Shown here one piece after another: positions 1 through 12,500 of a stretch of DNA of 64,000 nucleotides. Source of the stretch: Hydractinia symbiolongicarpus (taxonomy: Eukaryota > Cnidaria > Hydrozoa > Anthoathecata > Hydractiniidae); NCBI RefSeq assembly GCF_029227915.1, contig NC_079886.1, positions 28,126,501 through 28,190,500 on the forward strand, given 5' to 3'. Position 1 is the stretch's first letter. Each line of letters opens with the position of its first letter. The notes under the pieces were generated by a model. That model worked only from the letters and a program-made list of their open reading frames with translations. It did not search any database and was not told the origin of the DNA. A program made the translations under genes and the position numbers.

Positions 1-233
1 AAATGAGTTTACTCCCAGTTTACTTTCTTTCTATACATTCGACTATGCGGGTTAAGCCCGGGATTTACGGGAACTCCCGGGTTTTCGTTTGCCGGCGATT
101 AAACTCTTTTTATTCAGCGTCTCATCAAAAATGAAATCAGTTTTGAAAACTACAAGTCTCATGTGTTTTAGTGGTGAAAAAATAATTTAAAAAATCGTTC
201 GGAAAATGAGTTTACTCCCTGGGTACTTTCTTT

Positions 234-251
234 GTATACATTCGACTATAC
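234..251. repeat. Representative GTATA-N8-TATAC dyad present in most monomers
   Basis: GTATA at 234-238 and TATAC at 247-251 flank an 8-base core. The same dyad recurs in most monomers. The core varies between subfamilies (CATTCGAC, CTTTTGAC, CATTTGAC, CTTTACAC) while the arms are mostly kept. Some HOR classes break an arm (GTACAC or GTAAAC instead of GTATAC). The arrangement resembles a binding site for a dimeric protein, but no known site is identified. Confidence 0.7.
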
Positions 252-452
252 GGCCGAGTCCGAGATATACGGGAAAGCGCAGGTTTTCGTTTGCCGGCGA
301 TTAAACTCCTTTTATTCAGCGTCTCATCAAAAATGAAATCATTTTTAAAAACTACAAGTCTCATGCGTCCTAGTGGTAAAAAAATAATTTAAAAAATCGT
401 TCGGGAAATGAGTTTACTCCCTGGGTACTTTCTTTGTATACATTCGACTATA

Positions 453-465
453 CGGGCCAAGCCCG
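453..465. repeat. Representative GC hairpin: CGGGC-CAA-GCCCG
   Basis: A 5-bp perfect stem with a 3-base loop lies directly downstream of the GTATA/TATAC dyad. It is followed by CCCGGGATTTACGGG and then by the GCCGGC palindrome. In the reverse-oriented segments it reads CGGGC-TTG-GCCCG. Many monomers carry it. Others have GAG or GGTTC-type changes that destroy the stem, so it is a subfamily feature and not universal. Confidence 0.65.
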
Positions 466-529
466 GGATTTACGGGAAATCGCGGGTTTTCGTTTGCCGG
501 CGATTAAACTTCTTTTATTCAGCGTCTCA

Positions 530-551
530 TCAAAAATGAAATCATTTTTGA
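530..551. repeat. Representative 22-bp AT palindrome of the monomer
   Basis: The arms TCAAAAATGA (530-539) and TCATTTTTGA (542-551) are perfect inverted copies separated by 2 bases. The palindrome recurs in a large fraction of monomers in both orientations. Variants with CAAATATG, CAAAACTG or AAAAATAATTTC break one arm. Both LINE copies sit inside the right arm of such a palindrome. Confidence 0.8.
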
Positions 552-2689
552 AAACTACAAGTGTCATGCGTTTTAGTGGTGAAAATATAATTTAAAGAAT
601 CGTTCGGGAAATGAGTTTACTCCCTGCGTACTTTCTTTGTATACTTTTGACTATACGGGCCGGTTCCGGGATTTAGGGGAAATCGCGGGTTTTCGTTTGC
701 CGGAGATTAAACTCCTTTTATTCAGCGTCTCATCAAAAACGAAATTATTTTTAAAAACTACAAGTCTCATGCGTTTTAGTAATGAAAAATAATTTAAGGA
801 ATCGTTCGGGAAATGAGTTTACTCCCTGGGTACTTTCTTTGTATACATTCGACTATACGGGCCAAGCCCGGGATTTACGGGAAATCGCGGGTTTTCGTTT
901 GCCGGCGATTAAACTCCTTTTATTCAGCGTCTCAACAAAAATGAAATCAGTTTTGAAAACTACAAGTCTCATGCGTCTTAGTGGTAAAAAAATAATTTAA
1001 AAAATCGTTCGGGAAATGAGTTTACTCCCAGTTTACTTTCTTTGTATACATTCGACTATACGGCCGAGTCCGGGATATACGGGAAAGCGCGGGTTTTCGT
1101 TTGCCGGCGATTAAACTCCTTTTATTCAGCGTCTCAACAAAAATGAAATCAGTTTTGAAAACTACAAGTCTCATGCGTCTTAGTGGTAAAAAAATAATTT
1201 AAAAAATCGTTCGGGAAATGAGTTTACTCCCAGTTTACTTTCTTTGTATACATTCGACTATACGGCCGAGTCCGGGATATACGGGAAAGCGCGGGTTTTC
1301 GTTTGCCGGCGATTAAACTCCTTTTATTCAGCGTCTCATCAAAAATGAAATCATTTTTAAAAACTACAAGTCTCATGCGTCCTAGTGGTAACAAAATAAT
1401 TTAAAAAATCGTTCGGGAAATGAGTTTACTCCCTGGGTACTTTCTTTGTATACATTCGACTATACGGGCCAAGCCCGGGATTTACGGAAAATGGCGGGTT
1501 CTCGTTTGCCGGCGATTAAACTTCTTTTATTCAGCGTCTCATCAAAAATGAAATCATTTTTGAAAACTACAAGTGTCATGCGTTTTAGTAGTGAAAATAT
1601 AATTTAAAGAATCGTTCCGGAAATGAGTTTACTCCCTGCGTACTTTCTTTGTATACTTTTGACTATACGGGCCGGTTCCGGGATTTAGGGGAAATCGCGG
1701 GTTTTCGTTTGCCGGAGATTAAACTCCTTTTATTCAGCGTCTCATCAAAAATTAAATCATTTTTGAAAACTACAAGTCTCATGCGTTTTAGTGGTGAAAA
1801 AATAATTTAAAGAATCCTTCGGGAAATGAGTTTACTCCCTGGGTACTTTCTTTGTATACATTCGACTATACGGGCCAAGCCCGGGATTTACGTGAAATCG
1901 CGGGTTTTCGTTTGCCGGCGATTAAACTTCTTTTATTCAGCGTCTCATCAAAAATGAAATTATTTTTGAAAACTACAAGTCTCATGCGTTTTAGTGGTGA
2001 AAAATAATTTAAAGAATCGTTCGGGAAATGAGTTTACTCCCTGCGTACTTTCTTTGTATACATTTGACTATACGGGCCGAGTCTGGGATTTACGGGAAAT
2101 CGCGGGTTTTTGTTTGCCGGCGATTAAACTCCTTTTATTCAGCGTCTCAACAAAAATGAAATCAGTTTTGAAAACTACAAGTCTCATGCGTCTTAGTGGT
2201 AAAAAAATAATTTAAAAAATCGTTCGGGAAATGAGTTTACTCCCAGTTTACTTTCTTTCTATACATTCGACTATGCGGGTTAAGCCCGGGATTTACGGGA
2301 ACTCCCGGGTTTTCGTTTGCCGGCGATTAAACTCTTTTTATTCAGCGTCTCATCAAAAATGAAATCAGTTTTGAAAACTACAAGTCTCATGTGTTTTAGT
2401 GGTGAAAAAATAATTTAAAAAATCGTTCGGAAAATGAGTTTACTCCCTGGGTACTTTCTTTGTATACATTCGACTATACGGCCGAGTCCGAGATATACGG
2501 GAAAGCGCAGGTTTTCGTTTGCCGGCGATTAAACTCCTTTTATTCAGCGTCTCATCAAAAATGAAATCATTTTTAAAAACTACAAGTCTCATGCGTCCTA
2601 GTGGTAAAAAAATAATTTAAAAAATCGTTCGGGAAATGAGTTTACTCCCTGGGTACTTTCTTTGTATACATTCGACTATACGGGCCAAG

Positions 2690-5600
2690 CCCGGGATTTA
2701 CGGGAAATCGCGGGTTTTCGTTTGCCGGCGATTAAACTTCTTTTATTCAGCGTCTCATCAAAAATGAAATCATTTTTGAAAACTACAAGTGTCATGCGTT
2801 TTAGTGGTGAAAATATAATTTAAAGAATCGTTCGGGAAATGAGTTTACTCCCTGCGTACTTTCTTTGTATACTTTTGACTATACGGGCCGGTTCCGGGAT
2901 TTAGGGGAAATCGCGGGTTTTCGTTTGCCGGAGATTAAACTCCTTTTATTCAGCGTCTCATCAAAAACGAAATTATTTTTAAAAACTACAAGTCTCATGC
3001 GTTTTAGTAATGAAAAATAATTTAAGGAATCGTTCGGGAAATGAGTTTACTCCCTGGGTACTTTCTTTGTATACATTCGACTATACGGGCCAAGCCCGGG
3101 ATTTACGGGAAATCGCGGGTTTTCGTTTGCCGGCGATTAAACTCCTTTTATTCAGCGTCTCAACAAAAATGAAATCAGTTTTGAAAACTACAAGTCTCAT
3201 GCGTCTTAGTGGTAAAAAAATAATTTAAAAAATCGTTCGGGAAATGAGTTTACTCCCAGTTTACTTTCTTTGTATACATTCGACTATACGGCCGAGTCCG
3301 GGATATACGGGAAAGCGCGGGTTTTCGTTTGCCGACGATTAAACTCCTTTTATTCAGCGTCTCATCAAAAATGAAATCATTTTTAAAAACTACAAGTCTC
3401 ATGCGTCCTAGTGGTAACAAAACAATTTAAAAAATCGTTCGGGAAATGAGTTTACTCCCTGGGTACTTTCTTTGTATACATTCGACTATACGGGCCAAGC
3501 CCGGGATTTACGGGAAATGGCGGGTTTTCGTTTGCCGGCGATTAAACTTCTTTTATTCAGCGTCTCATCAAAAATGAAATCATTTTTGAAAACTACAAGT
3601 GTCATGCGTTTTAGTGGTGAAAATATAATTTAAAGAATCGTTCGGGGAATGAGTTTACTCCCTGCGTACTTTCTTTGTATACTTTTGACTATACGGGCCG
3701 GTTCCGGGATTTAGGGGAAATCGCGGGTTTTCGTTTGCCGGAGATTAAACTCCTTTTATTCAGCGTCTCATCAAAAATGAAATCATTTTTGAAAACTACA
3801 AGTCTCATGCGTTTTAGTGGTGAAAAAATAATTTAAAGAATCGTTCGGGAAATGAGTTTAATCCCTGGGTACTTTCTTTGTATACTTTTGACTATACGGG
3901 CCGAGTCCGGGATTTACGGGAAATCGCGGGTTTTCGTTTGCCGGCGATTAAACTCCTTTTATTCAGCGTCTCATCAAAAATGAAATCATTTTTGAAAACT
4001 ACAAGTCTCATGCGTCTTAGTGGTAAAAAAATAATTTAAAAAATCGTTCGGGAAATGAGTTTACTCCCAGTTTACTTTCTTTCTATACATTCGACTATGC
4101 GGGTCAAGCCCGGGATTTACGGGAAATCGCGGGTTTTCGTTTGCCGGAGATTAAACTCCTTTTATTCAGCGTCTCATCAAAAATGAAATCATTTTTGAAA
4201 ACTACAAGTGTCATGCGTTTTAGTGGTGAAAATATAATTTAAAGAATCGTTCGGGAAATGAGTTTACTCCCTGCGTACTTTCTTTGTATACTTTTGACTA
4301 TACGGGCCGGTTCCGGGATTTAGGGAAAATCGCGGGTTTTCGTTTGCCGGAGATTAAACTCCTTTTATTCAGCGTCTCATCAAAAACGAAATTATTTTTA
4401 AAAACTACAAGTCTCATGCGTTTTAGTAATGAAAAATAATTTAAGGAATCGTTCGGGAAATGAGTTTACTCCCTGGGTACTTTCTTTGTATACATTCGAC
4501 TATACGGGCCAAGCCCGGGATTTACGGGAAATCGCGGGTTTTCGTTTGCCGGCGATTAAACTCCTTTTATTCAGCGTCTCAACAAAAATGAAATCAGTTT
4601 TGAAAACTACAAGTCTCATGCGTCTTAGTGGTAAAAAAATAATTTAAAAAATCGTTCGGGAAATGAGTTTACTCCCAGTTTACTTTTTTTGTATACATTC
4701 GACTATACGGCCGAGTCCGGGATATACGGGAAAGCGCGGGTTTTCGTTTGCCGACGATTAAACTCCTTTTATTCAGCGTCTCATCAAAAATGAAATCATT
4801 TTTAAAAACTACAAGTCTCATGCGTCCTAGTGGTAACAAAACAATTTAAAAAATCGTTCGGGAAATGAGTTTACTCCCTGGGTACTTTCTTTGTATACAT
4901 TCGACTATACGGGCCAAGCCCGGGATTTACGGGAAATGGCGGGTTTTCGTTTGCCGGCGATTAAACTTCTTTTATTCAGCGTCTCATCAAAAATGAAATC
5001 ATTTTTGAAAACTACAAGTGTCATGCGTTTTAGTGGTGAAAATATAATTTAAAGAATCGTTCGGGGAATGAGTTTACTCCCTGCGTACTTTCTTTGTATA
5101 CTTTTGACTATACGGGCCGGTTCCGGGATTTAGGGGAAATCGCGGGTTTTCGTTTGCCGGAGATTAAACTCCTTTTATTGAGCGTCTCATCAAAAATGAA
5201 ATCATTTTTGAAAACTACAAGTCTCATGCGTTTTAGTGGTGAAAAAATAATTTAAAGAATCGTTCGGGAAATGAGTTTAATCCCTGGGTACTTTCTTTGT
5301 ATACTTTTGACTATACGGGCCGAGTCCGGGATTTACGGGAAATCGCGGGTTTTCGTTTGCCGGCGATTAAACTCCTTTTATGCAGCGTCTCATCAAAAAT
5401 GAAATCATTTTTGAAAACTACAAGTCTCATGCGTCTTAGTGGTAAAAAAATAATTTAAAAAATCGTTCGGGAAATGAGTTTACTCCCAGTTTACTTTCTT
5501 TCTATACATTCGACTATGCGGGTCAAGCCCGGGATTTACGGGAAATCGCGGGTTTTCGTTTGCCGGAGATTAAACTCCTTTTATTCAGCGTCTCATCAAA

Positions 5601-5990
5601 AATAAAATCATTTTTGAAAACTACAAGTGTCATGCGTTTTAGTGGTGAAAATATAATTTAAAGAATCGTTCGGGAAATGAGTTTACTCCCTGCGTACTTT
5701 CTTTGTATACTTTTGACTATACGGGCCGGTTCCGGGATTTAGGGGAAATCGCGGGTTTTCGTTTGCCGGAGATTAAACTCCTTTTATTCAGCGTCTCATC
5801 AAAAACGAAATTATTTTTAAAAACTACAAGTCTCATGCGTTTTAGTAATGAAAAATAATTTAAGGAATCGTTCGGGAAATGAGTTTACTCCCTGGGTACT
5901 TTCTTTGTATACATTCGACTATACGGGCCAAGCCCGGGATTTACGGGAAATCGCGGGTTTTCGTTTGCCGGCGATTAAACTCCTTTTATT
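2690..5990 (+). repeat. Higher-order repeat of 7 monomers (1419 bp), about 2.3 copies
   Basis: Marker variants repeat at exactly 1419 bp. The rare TTCGGGGAATGAG lies at 3641 and 5060, and the frame starting ATGAAAAATAATTTAAGG lies at 3010, 4429 and 5848. The third copy diverges near 5990, where the sequence changes to TCATCAAAAACGAAATT. Only a few substitutions separate the copies, so amplification was recent relative to monomer divergence. Confidence 0.85.
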
Positions 5991-6269
5991 CAGCGTCTCA
6001 TCAAAAACGAAATTATTTTTAAAAACTACAAGTCTCATGCGTTATAGTGGTGAAAAATAATTTAAGGAATCGTTCGGGAAATGAGTTTACTCCCTGCGTA
6101 CTTTCTTTGTATACTTTTCACTATACGAGCCGAGTCTGGGATTTACGGGAAATCGCGGGTTTTCGTTTGCCGGAGATTAAACTCCTTTTATTCAGCGTCT
6201 CATCAAGAATGAAATCGTTTTTGAAAACTACAAGTCTCATGCGTTTTAGTGGTGAAAAAATAATTTAAA

Positions 6270-8165
6270 AAATCGTTCGGGAAATGAGTTTACTCCCTGG
6301 GTACTTTCTTTGTATACATTCGACTATACGGCCGAGTCCGGGATATACGGGAAAGCGCAGGTTTTCGTTTGCCGGCGATTAAACTCCTTTTATTCAGCGT
6401 CTCATCAAAAATGAAATCATTTTTAAAAACTACAAGTCTCATGCGTCCTAGTGGTAAAAAAATAATTTAAAAAATCGTTCGGGAAATGAGTTTACTCCCT
6501 GGGTACTTTCTTTGTATACATTCGACTATACGGGCCAAGCCCGGGATTTACGGGAAATCGCGGGTTTTCGTTTGCCGGCGATTAAACTTCTTTTATTCAG
6601 CGTCTCATCAAAAATGAAATCATTTTTGAAAACTCGTTTTAGTGGTGAAAATATAATTTAAAAAATCGTTCGGGAAATGAGTTTACTCCCTGCGTACTTT
6701 CTTTGTATACTTTTGACTATACGGGCCGGTTCCGGGATTTAGGGGAAATCGCGGGTTTTCGTTTGCGGGAGATTAAACTCCTTTTATTCAGCGTCTCATC
6801 AAAAATGAAATCATTTTTGAAAACTACAAGTCTCATGCGTTTTAGTGGTGAAAAAAAAATTTAAAGAATCCTTCGGGAAATGAGTTTACTCCCTGGGTAC
6901 TTTCTTTGTATACATTCGACTATACGGGCCAAGCCCGGGACTTACGGGAAAGGGCGGGTTTTTGTTTGCCGGCGATTAAACTTCTTTTATTCAGCGTCTC
7001 ATCAAAAACGAAATTATTTTTAAAAACTACAAGTCTCATGCGTTTTAGTAATGAAAAATAATTTAAGGAATCGTTCGGGAAATGAGTTTAGTCCCTGCGT
7101 ACTTTCTTTGTATACTTTACACTATACGGGCCGATTCTGGGATTTACGGGAAATAGCGGGTTTTCGTTTGCCGGCGATTAAACTCCTTTTATTCAGCGTC
7201 TCAACAAAAATGAAATCAGTTTTGAAAACTACAAGTCTCATGCGTCTTAGTGGTAAAAAAATAATTTAAAAAATCGTTCGGAAAATGAGTTTACTCCCTG
7301 GGTACTTTCTTTGTATACATTCGACTATACGGCCGAGTCCGGGATATACGGGAAAGCGCAGGTTTTCGTTTGCCGGCGATTAAACTCCTTTTATTCAGCG
7401 TCTCATCAAAAATGAAATCATTTTTAAAAACTACAAGTCTCATGCGTCCTAGTGGTAAAAAAATAATTTAAAAAATCGTTTGGGAAATGAGTTTACTCCC
7501 TGGGTACTTTCTTTGTATACATTCGACTATACGGGCCAAGCCCGGGATTTACGGGAAATCGCGGGTTTTCGTTTGCCGGCGATTAAACTTCTTTTATTCA
7601 GCGTCTCATCAAAAATGAAATCATTTTTGAAAACTACAAGTGTCATGCGTTTTAGTGGTGAAAATATAATTTAAAGAACCGTTCGGGAAATGACTTTACT
7701 CCCTGCGTACTTTCTTTGTATACTTTTGACTATACGGGCCAGTTCCGGGATTTAGGGGAAATCGCGGGTTTTCGTTTGCCGGAGATTAAACTCCTTTTAT
7801 TCAGCGTCTCATCAAAAATGAAATCATTTTTGAAAACTACAAGTCTCATGCGTTTTAGTGGTGAAAAAAAAATTTAAAGAATCCTTCGGGAAATGAGTTT
7901 ACTCCGTGGGTACTTTCTTTGTATACATTCGACTATACTGGCCAAGCCCGGGACTTACGGGAAATGGCGGGTTTTTGTTTGCCGGCGATTAAACTTCTTT
8001 TATTCAGCGTCTCATCAAAAACGAAATTATTTTTAAAAACTACAAGTCTCATGCGTTTTAGTGGTGAAAAATAATTTAAGGAATCGTTCGGGAAATGAGT
8101 TTACTCCCTGCGTACTTTCTTTGTATACTTTACACTATACGGGCCGAGTCTGGGATTTACGGGAA
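6270..8165 (+). repeat. Higher-order repeat of 5 monomers, two copies (offset 1001 bp)
   Basis: The block 6270-7150 recurs at 7271-8165. Shared markers include a TTTACAC core variant (near 7118 and 8130) and a GGACTTACGGG variant. The expected offset for five monomers is about 1013 bp. The observed 1001 bp is explained by a 12-bp deletion in the first copy at 6634/6635, where the ACAAGTGTCATG segment is missing. Confidence 0.75.
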
Positions 8166-8274
8166 ATCGCAGGTTTTCGTTTGCCGGAGATTAAACTCCT
8201 TTTATTCAGCGTCTCATCAAGAATGAAATCGTTTTTGAAAACTACAAGTCTCATGCGTTTTAGTGGTGAAAAAA

Positions 8275-8366
8275 TAATTTAAAAAATCGTTCGGAAAATG
8301 AGTTTACTCCCTGGGTAAGAAAGTACCCAGGGAGTAAACTCATTTCCCGAACGATTTTTTAAATTA
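8275..8366. other. Array inversion junction (fold-back point)
   Basis: Forward monomers end at 8317 and reverse monomers begin at 8318. The left arm 8275-8317 pairs with the right arm 8324-8366. The inner 22 bp match perfectly, there is one mismatch (8295 against 8346), and then 20 more pairs. The loop 8318-8323 reads AGAAAG. Beyond 8275/8366 the arms remain recognisably the same satellite but differ by substitutions. The order of variant monomers is mirrored for about three monomers on each side, with one monomer (about 8080-8282) lacking a partner on the right. The arms are therefore not exact copies, which argues against a simple fold-back sequencing chimera. Confidence 0.9.
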
Positions 8367-9529
8367 ATTTTATACCACTAAAACGCATAAGACTTGTATT
8401 TTTCAAAAATAATTTCGTTTTTGATGAGACGCTGAATAAAAGAAGTTTAATCGCCGGCAAACAAAAACCCGCCATTTCCCGTAAGTCCCGGGCTTGGCCC
8501 GTACAGTCGAATGTATACAAAGAAAGTACCCAGGGAGTAAACTCATTTCCCGAAGGATTCTTTAAATTATTTTTTCACCACTAAAACGCATGAGACTTGT
8601 AGTTTTCAAAAATGATTTCATTTTTGATGAGACGCTGAATAAAAGGAGTTTAATCTCCGGCAAACGAAAACCCGCGATTTCCCCTAAATCCCGGAACCGG
8701 CCCGTGTAGTCAAAAGTATACAAAGAAAGTACGCAGGGAGTAAACTCATTTCCCGAACGATTCTTTAAATTATATTTTCACCACTAAAACGCATGACACT
8801 TGTAGTTTTCAAAAATGATTTCATTTTTGATGAGACGCTGAATAAAAGAAGTTTAATCGCCGGCAAACGAAAACCCGCGATTTCCCGTAAATCCCGGGCT
8901 TGGCCCGTATAGTCGAATGTATACAAAGAAAGTACCCAGGGAGTAAACGCATTTGCCGAACGATTTTTTAAATTATTTTTTTACCACTAAGACGCATGAG
9001 ACTTGTAGTTTTCAAATATGATTTCATTTTTGATAAGACGCTGAATAAAAGGAGTTTAATCGCCGGCAAACGAAAACCCGCGATTTCCCGTAAGTCCCGG
9101 GCTTGGCCCGTATGTTCGAATGTATACAAAGAAAGTACCCAGGGAGTAAACTCATTTCCCGAAGGGATCTTTAAATTATTTTTTCACCACTAAAACGCAT
9201 GAGACTTGTAGTTTTCAAAAATAATTTCATTTTTGATGAGACGCTGAATAAAAGAAGTTTAATCGCCGGGAAACGAAAACCCGCGATTTCCCGTAAATCC
9301 CGGGCTTGGCCCGTATAGTCAAAAGTATACAAAGAAAGTACCCAGGGAGTAAACTCATTTCCCGAACGATTCTTTAAATCATTTTTTCAACACTAAAACG
9401 CATAAGAATTGTAGTTTTCAAAACTGATTTCATTTTTGATGAGACGCTGAATAAAGGGAGTTTAATCTCCGGCAAACAAAAACCCGCGATTCACCCTAAA
9501 TCCTGGAACCGGCCGGTATAGTCGAATGT

Positions 9530-12500
9530 ATACAAAGAAAGTACGCAGGGAGTAAACTCATTTCCCGAACGATTCTTTAAATTATATTTTCACCACTAAA
9601 ACGCATGACACTTGTAGTTTTCAAAAATAATTTCATTTTTGATGAGACGCTGAATAAAAGAAGTTTAATCGCCGGCAAACGAAAACCCGCGATTTCCCGT
9701 AAATCCCGGGCTTGGCCCGTATAGTCGAATGTATACAGAGAAAGTACCCAGGGAGTAAACTCATTTGCCGAACGATTTTTTAAATTATTTTTTTACCACT
9801 GAGACGCATGAGACTTGTAGTTTTCAAATATGATTTCATTTTTGATAAGACGCTGAATAAAAGGAGTTTAATCGCCGGCAAACGAAAACCCGCGATTTCC
9901 CGTAAGTCCCGGGCTTGGCCCGTATAGTCGAATGTATACAAAGAAAGTACCCAGGGAGTAAACTCATTTCCCGAAGGGATCGTTAAATTATTTTTTCACC
10001 ACTAAAACGCATGAGACTTGTAGTTTTCAAAAATAATTTCATTTTTGATGAGACGCTGAATAAAAGAAGTTTAATCGCCGGGAAACGAAAACCCGCGATT
10101 TCATGTAAATCCCGGGCTTGGCCCGTATAGTCAAATGTATACAAAGAAGGTACCCAGGGAGTAAACTCATTTCCCGAACGATTTTTTAAATTATTTTTTT
10201 ACCACTTAGACGCATGAGACTTGTAGTTTTCAAATATGATTTCATTTTTGATGAGACGCTGAATAAAAGGAGTTTAATCGCCGGCAAACGAAAACCCGCG
10301 ATTTCCCGTAAACCCCGGACTCGGCCGGTATAGTCAAAAGTATACAAAGAAAGTACCCAGGGAGTAAACTCATTTCCCGAACGATTCTTTAAATCATTTT
10401 TTCAACACTAAAACGCATAAGAATTGTAGTTTTCAAAACTGATTTCATTTTTGATGAGACGCTGAATAAAGGGAGTTTAATCTCCGGCAAACAAAAACCC
10501 GCGATTCACCCTAAATCCTGGAACCGGCCGGTATAGTCGAATGTATACAAAGAAAGTACGCAGGGAGTAAACTCATTTCCCGAACGATTCTTTAACTTAT
10601 ATTTTCCCCACTAAAACGCATGAGATTTGTAGTTTTCAAAAATGATTTCATTTTTGATGAGACGCTGAATAAAAGAAGTTTAATCGCCGGCAAACGAAAA
10701 CCCGCGATTTCCCGTAAATCCCGGGCTTGGCCCGTATAGTCGAATGTATACAAAGAAAGTACCCAGGGAGTAAACTCATTTCCCGAACGATTTTTTAAAT
10801 TATTTTTTTACCACTAAGACGCATGAGACTTGTAGTTTTTAAAAATGAATTCATTTTTGATGAGACGCTGAATAAAAGGAGTTTAATCGCCGGCAAACGA
10901 AAACCCGGGAGTTCCCGTAAATCCCAGACTCGGCCCGTATAGTGAAAAGTATACAAAGAAAGTACGCAGGGAGTAAACTCATTTCCCGAACGATTCCTTA
11001 AATTATTTTTCACCACTAAAACGCATGAGACTTGTATTTTTCAAAAATAATTTCGTTTTTGATGAGACGCTGAATAAAAGAAGTTTAATCGCCGGCAAAC
11101 AAAAACCCGCCATTTCCCGTAAGTCCCGGGCTTGGCCCGTACAGTCGAATGTATACAAAGAAAGTACCCAGGGAGTAAACTCATTTCCCAAAGGATTCTT
11201 TAAATTATTTTTTCACCACTAAAACGCATGAGACTTGTAGTTTTCAAAAATGATTTCATTTTTGATGAGACGCTGAATAAAAGGAGTTTAATCTCCGGCA
11301 AACGAAAACCCGCGATTTCCCCTAAATCCCGGAACCGGCCCGTATAGTCAAAAGTATACAAAGAAAGTACGCAGGGAGTAAACTCATTTCCCGAACGATT
11401 CTTTAAATTATATTTTCACCACTAAAACGCATGACACTTGTAGTTTTCAAAAATGATTTCATTTTTGATGAGACGCTGAATAAAAGAAGTTTAATCGCCG
11501 GCAAACGAAAACCCGCGATTTCCCGTAAATCCCGGGCTTGGCCAGTATAGTCGAATGTATACAAAGAAAGTACCCAGGGAGTAAACTCATTTCCCGAACG
11601 ATTTTTTAAATTATTTTTTTACCACTAAGACGCATGAGACTTGTAGTTTTTAAAAATGAATTCATTTTTGATGAGACGCTGAATAAAAGAAGTTTAATCG
11701 CCGGTAAACGAAAACCCGCGATTTCCCGTAAGTCCCGGGCTTTGCCCGTATAGTCGAATGTATACAAAGAAAGTACCCAGGGAGTAAACTCATTTCCCGA
11801 AGGATTCTTTAAATTATTTTTTCACCACTAAAACGCATGAGACTTGTAGTTTTCAAAAATACTTTCATTTTTGATGAGACGCTGAATAAAAGAAGTTTAA
11901 TCGCCGGCAAACGAAAACCCGCGATTTCCCGTAAATCCCGGGCTTGGCCCGTATAGTCGAATGTATACAAAGAAAGTACCCAGGGAGTAAACTCATTTGC
12001 CGAACGATTTTTTAAATTATTTTTTTACCACTAAGACGCATGAGACTTGTAGTTTTCAAATATGATTTCATTTTTGATAAGACGCTGAATAAAAGGAGTT
12101 TAATCGCCGGCAAACGAAAACCCGCGATTTCCCGTAAGTCCCGGGCTTGGCCCGTATAGTCGAATGTATACAAAGAAAGTACCCAGGGAGTAAACTCATT
12201 TCCCGAAGGGATCTTTAAATTATTTTTTCACCACTAAAACGCATGAGACTTGTAGTTTTCAAAAATAATTTCATTTTTGATGAGACGCTGAATAAAAGAA
12301 GTTTAATCGCCGGGAAACGAAAACCCGCGATTTCCCGTAAATCCCGGGCTTGGCCCGTATAGTCAAATGTATACAAAGAAAGTACCCAGGGAGTAAACTC
12401 ATTTCCCGAACGATTTTTTAAATTATTTTTTTACCACTAAGACGCATGAGACTTGTAGTTTTCAAATATGATTTCATTTTTGATGAGACGCTGAATAAAA

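Larger units (their letters stand above)
1..3865 (+). repeat. Higher-order repeat: duplicated block, offset 2228 bp (11 monomers)
   Basis: Positions 1-1106 match 2229-3334 with no difference that I could find by eye, including rare variants such as the TATGCGGGTTAAGCC stretch. The match continues as 1217-1840 against 3242-3865 at an offset of 2025 bp. The first copy therefore holds one extra monomer, 1014-1216, which is itself a near copy of its right-hand neighbour. This fits unequal crossover followed by a single-monomer duplication. Confidence 0.8.
1..8317 (+). repeat. Satellite array, segment A (202-203 bp monomer, forward orientation)
   Basis: About 41 head-to-tail monomers. The anchor AAATGAGTTT recurs at 1, 204, 406, 609, 811 and 1014, giving a period of 202 or 203 bp. 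Each monomer has a GC-rich third, with CGGGC, CCCGGG, GCGGG and GCCGGC elements, and an AT-rich remainder with T and A runs. Monomers differ by scattered substitutions and small indels, and the variants recur in ordered blocks (see the higher-order repeat entries). No gene is visible. Open frames of 64-73 codons appear wherever a monomer happens to lack stops in one frame. The array continues to the left of the window. Seen directly; a centromeric, pericentromeric or subtelomeric location is only inference. Confidence 0.97.

Noticed and set aside
190-215. Pol III B-box-like GTTCGGGAA suggesting a tRNA- or 5S-derived repeat
   Set aside because: It does not fit GTTCGANTC, no A box lies at the right distance, and no cloverleaf or 5S-like sequence is visible in the monomer.
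880-930. A CENP-B box in the TTTTCGTTTGCCGGCG stretch or around GTTCGGGAAATGAG
   Set aside because: Both share only the TTCG part and lack the correctly spaced A and CGGG of the consensus.
782-1000. A 72-codon open frame, with near copies at 1994, 3010, 4429, 5848 and many later places, as a small protein gene family
   Set aside because: The frames coincide exactly with the satellite period, occur on both strands, lack a recognisable domain or conserved start context, and are broken in most monomers by single-base indels.
8300-8345. A fold-back library or assembly chimera at the inversion
   Set aside because: It was considered because the loop is only 6 bases. The outer arms differ by several substitutions and the mirrored monomer order lacks one unit, which an artefactual fold-back would not show. 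Not fully excluded without reads.
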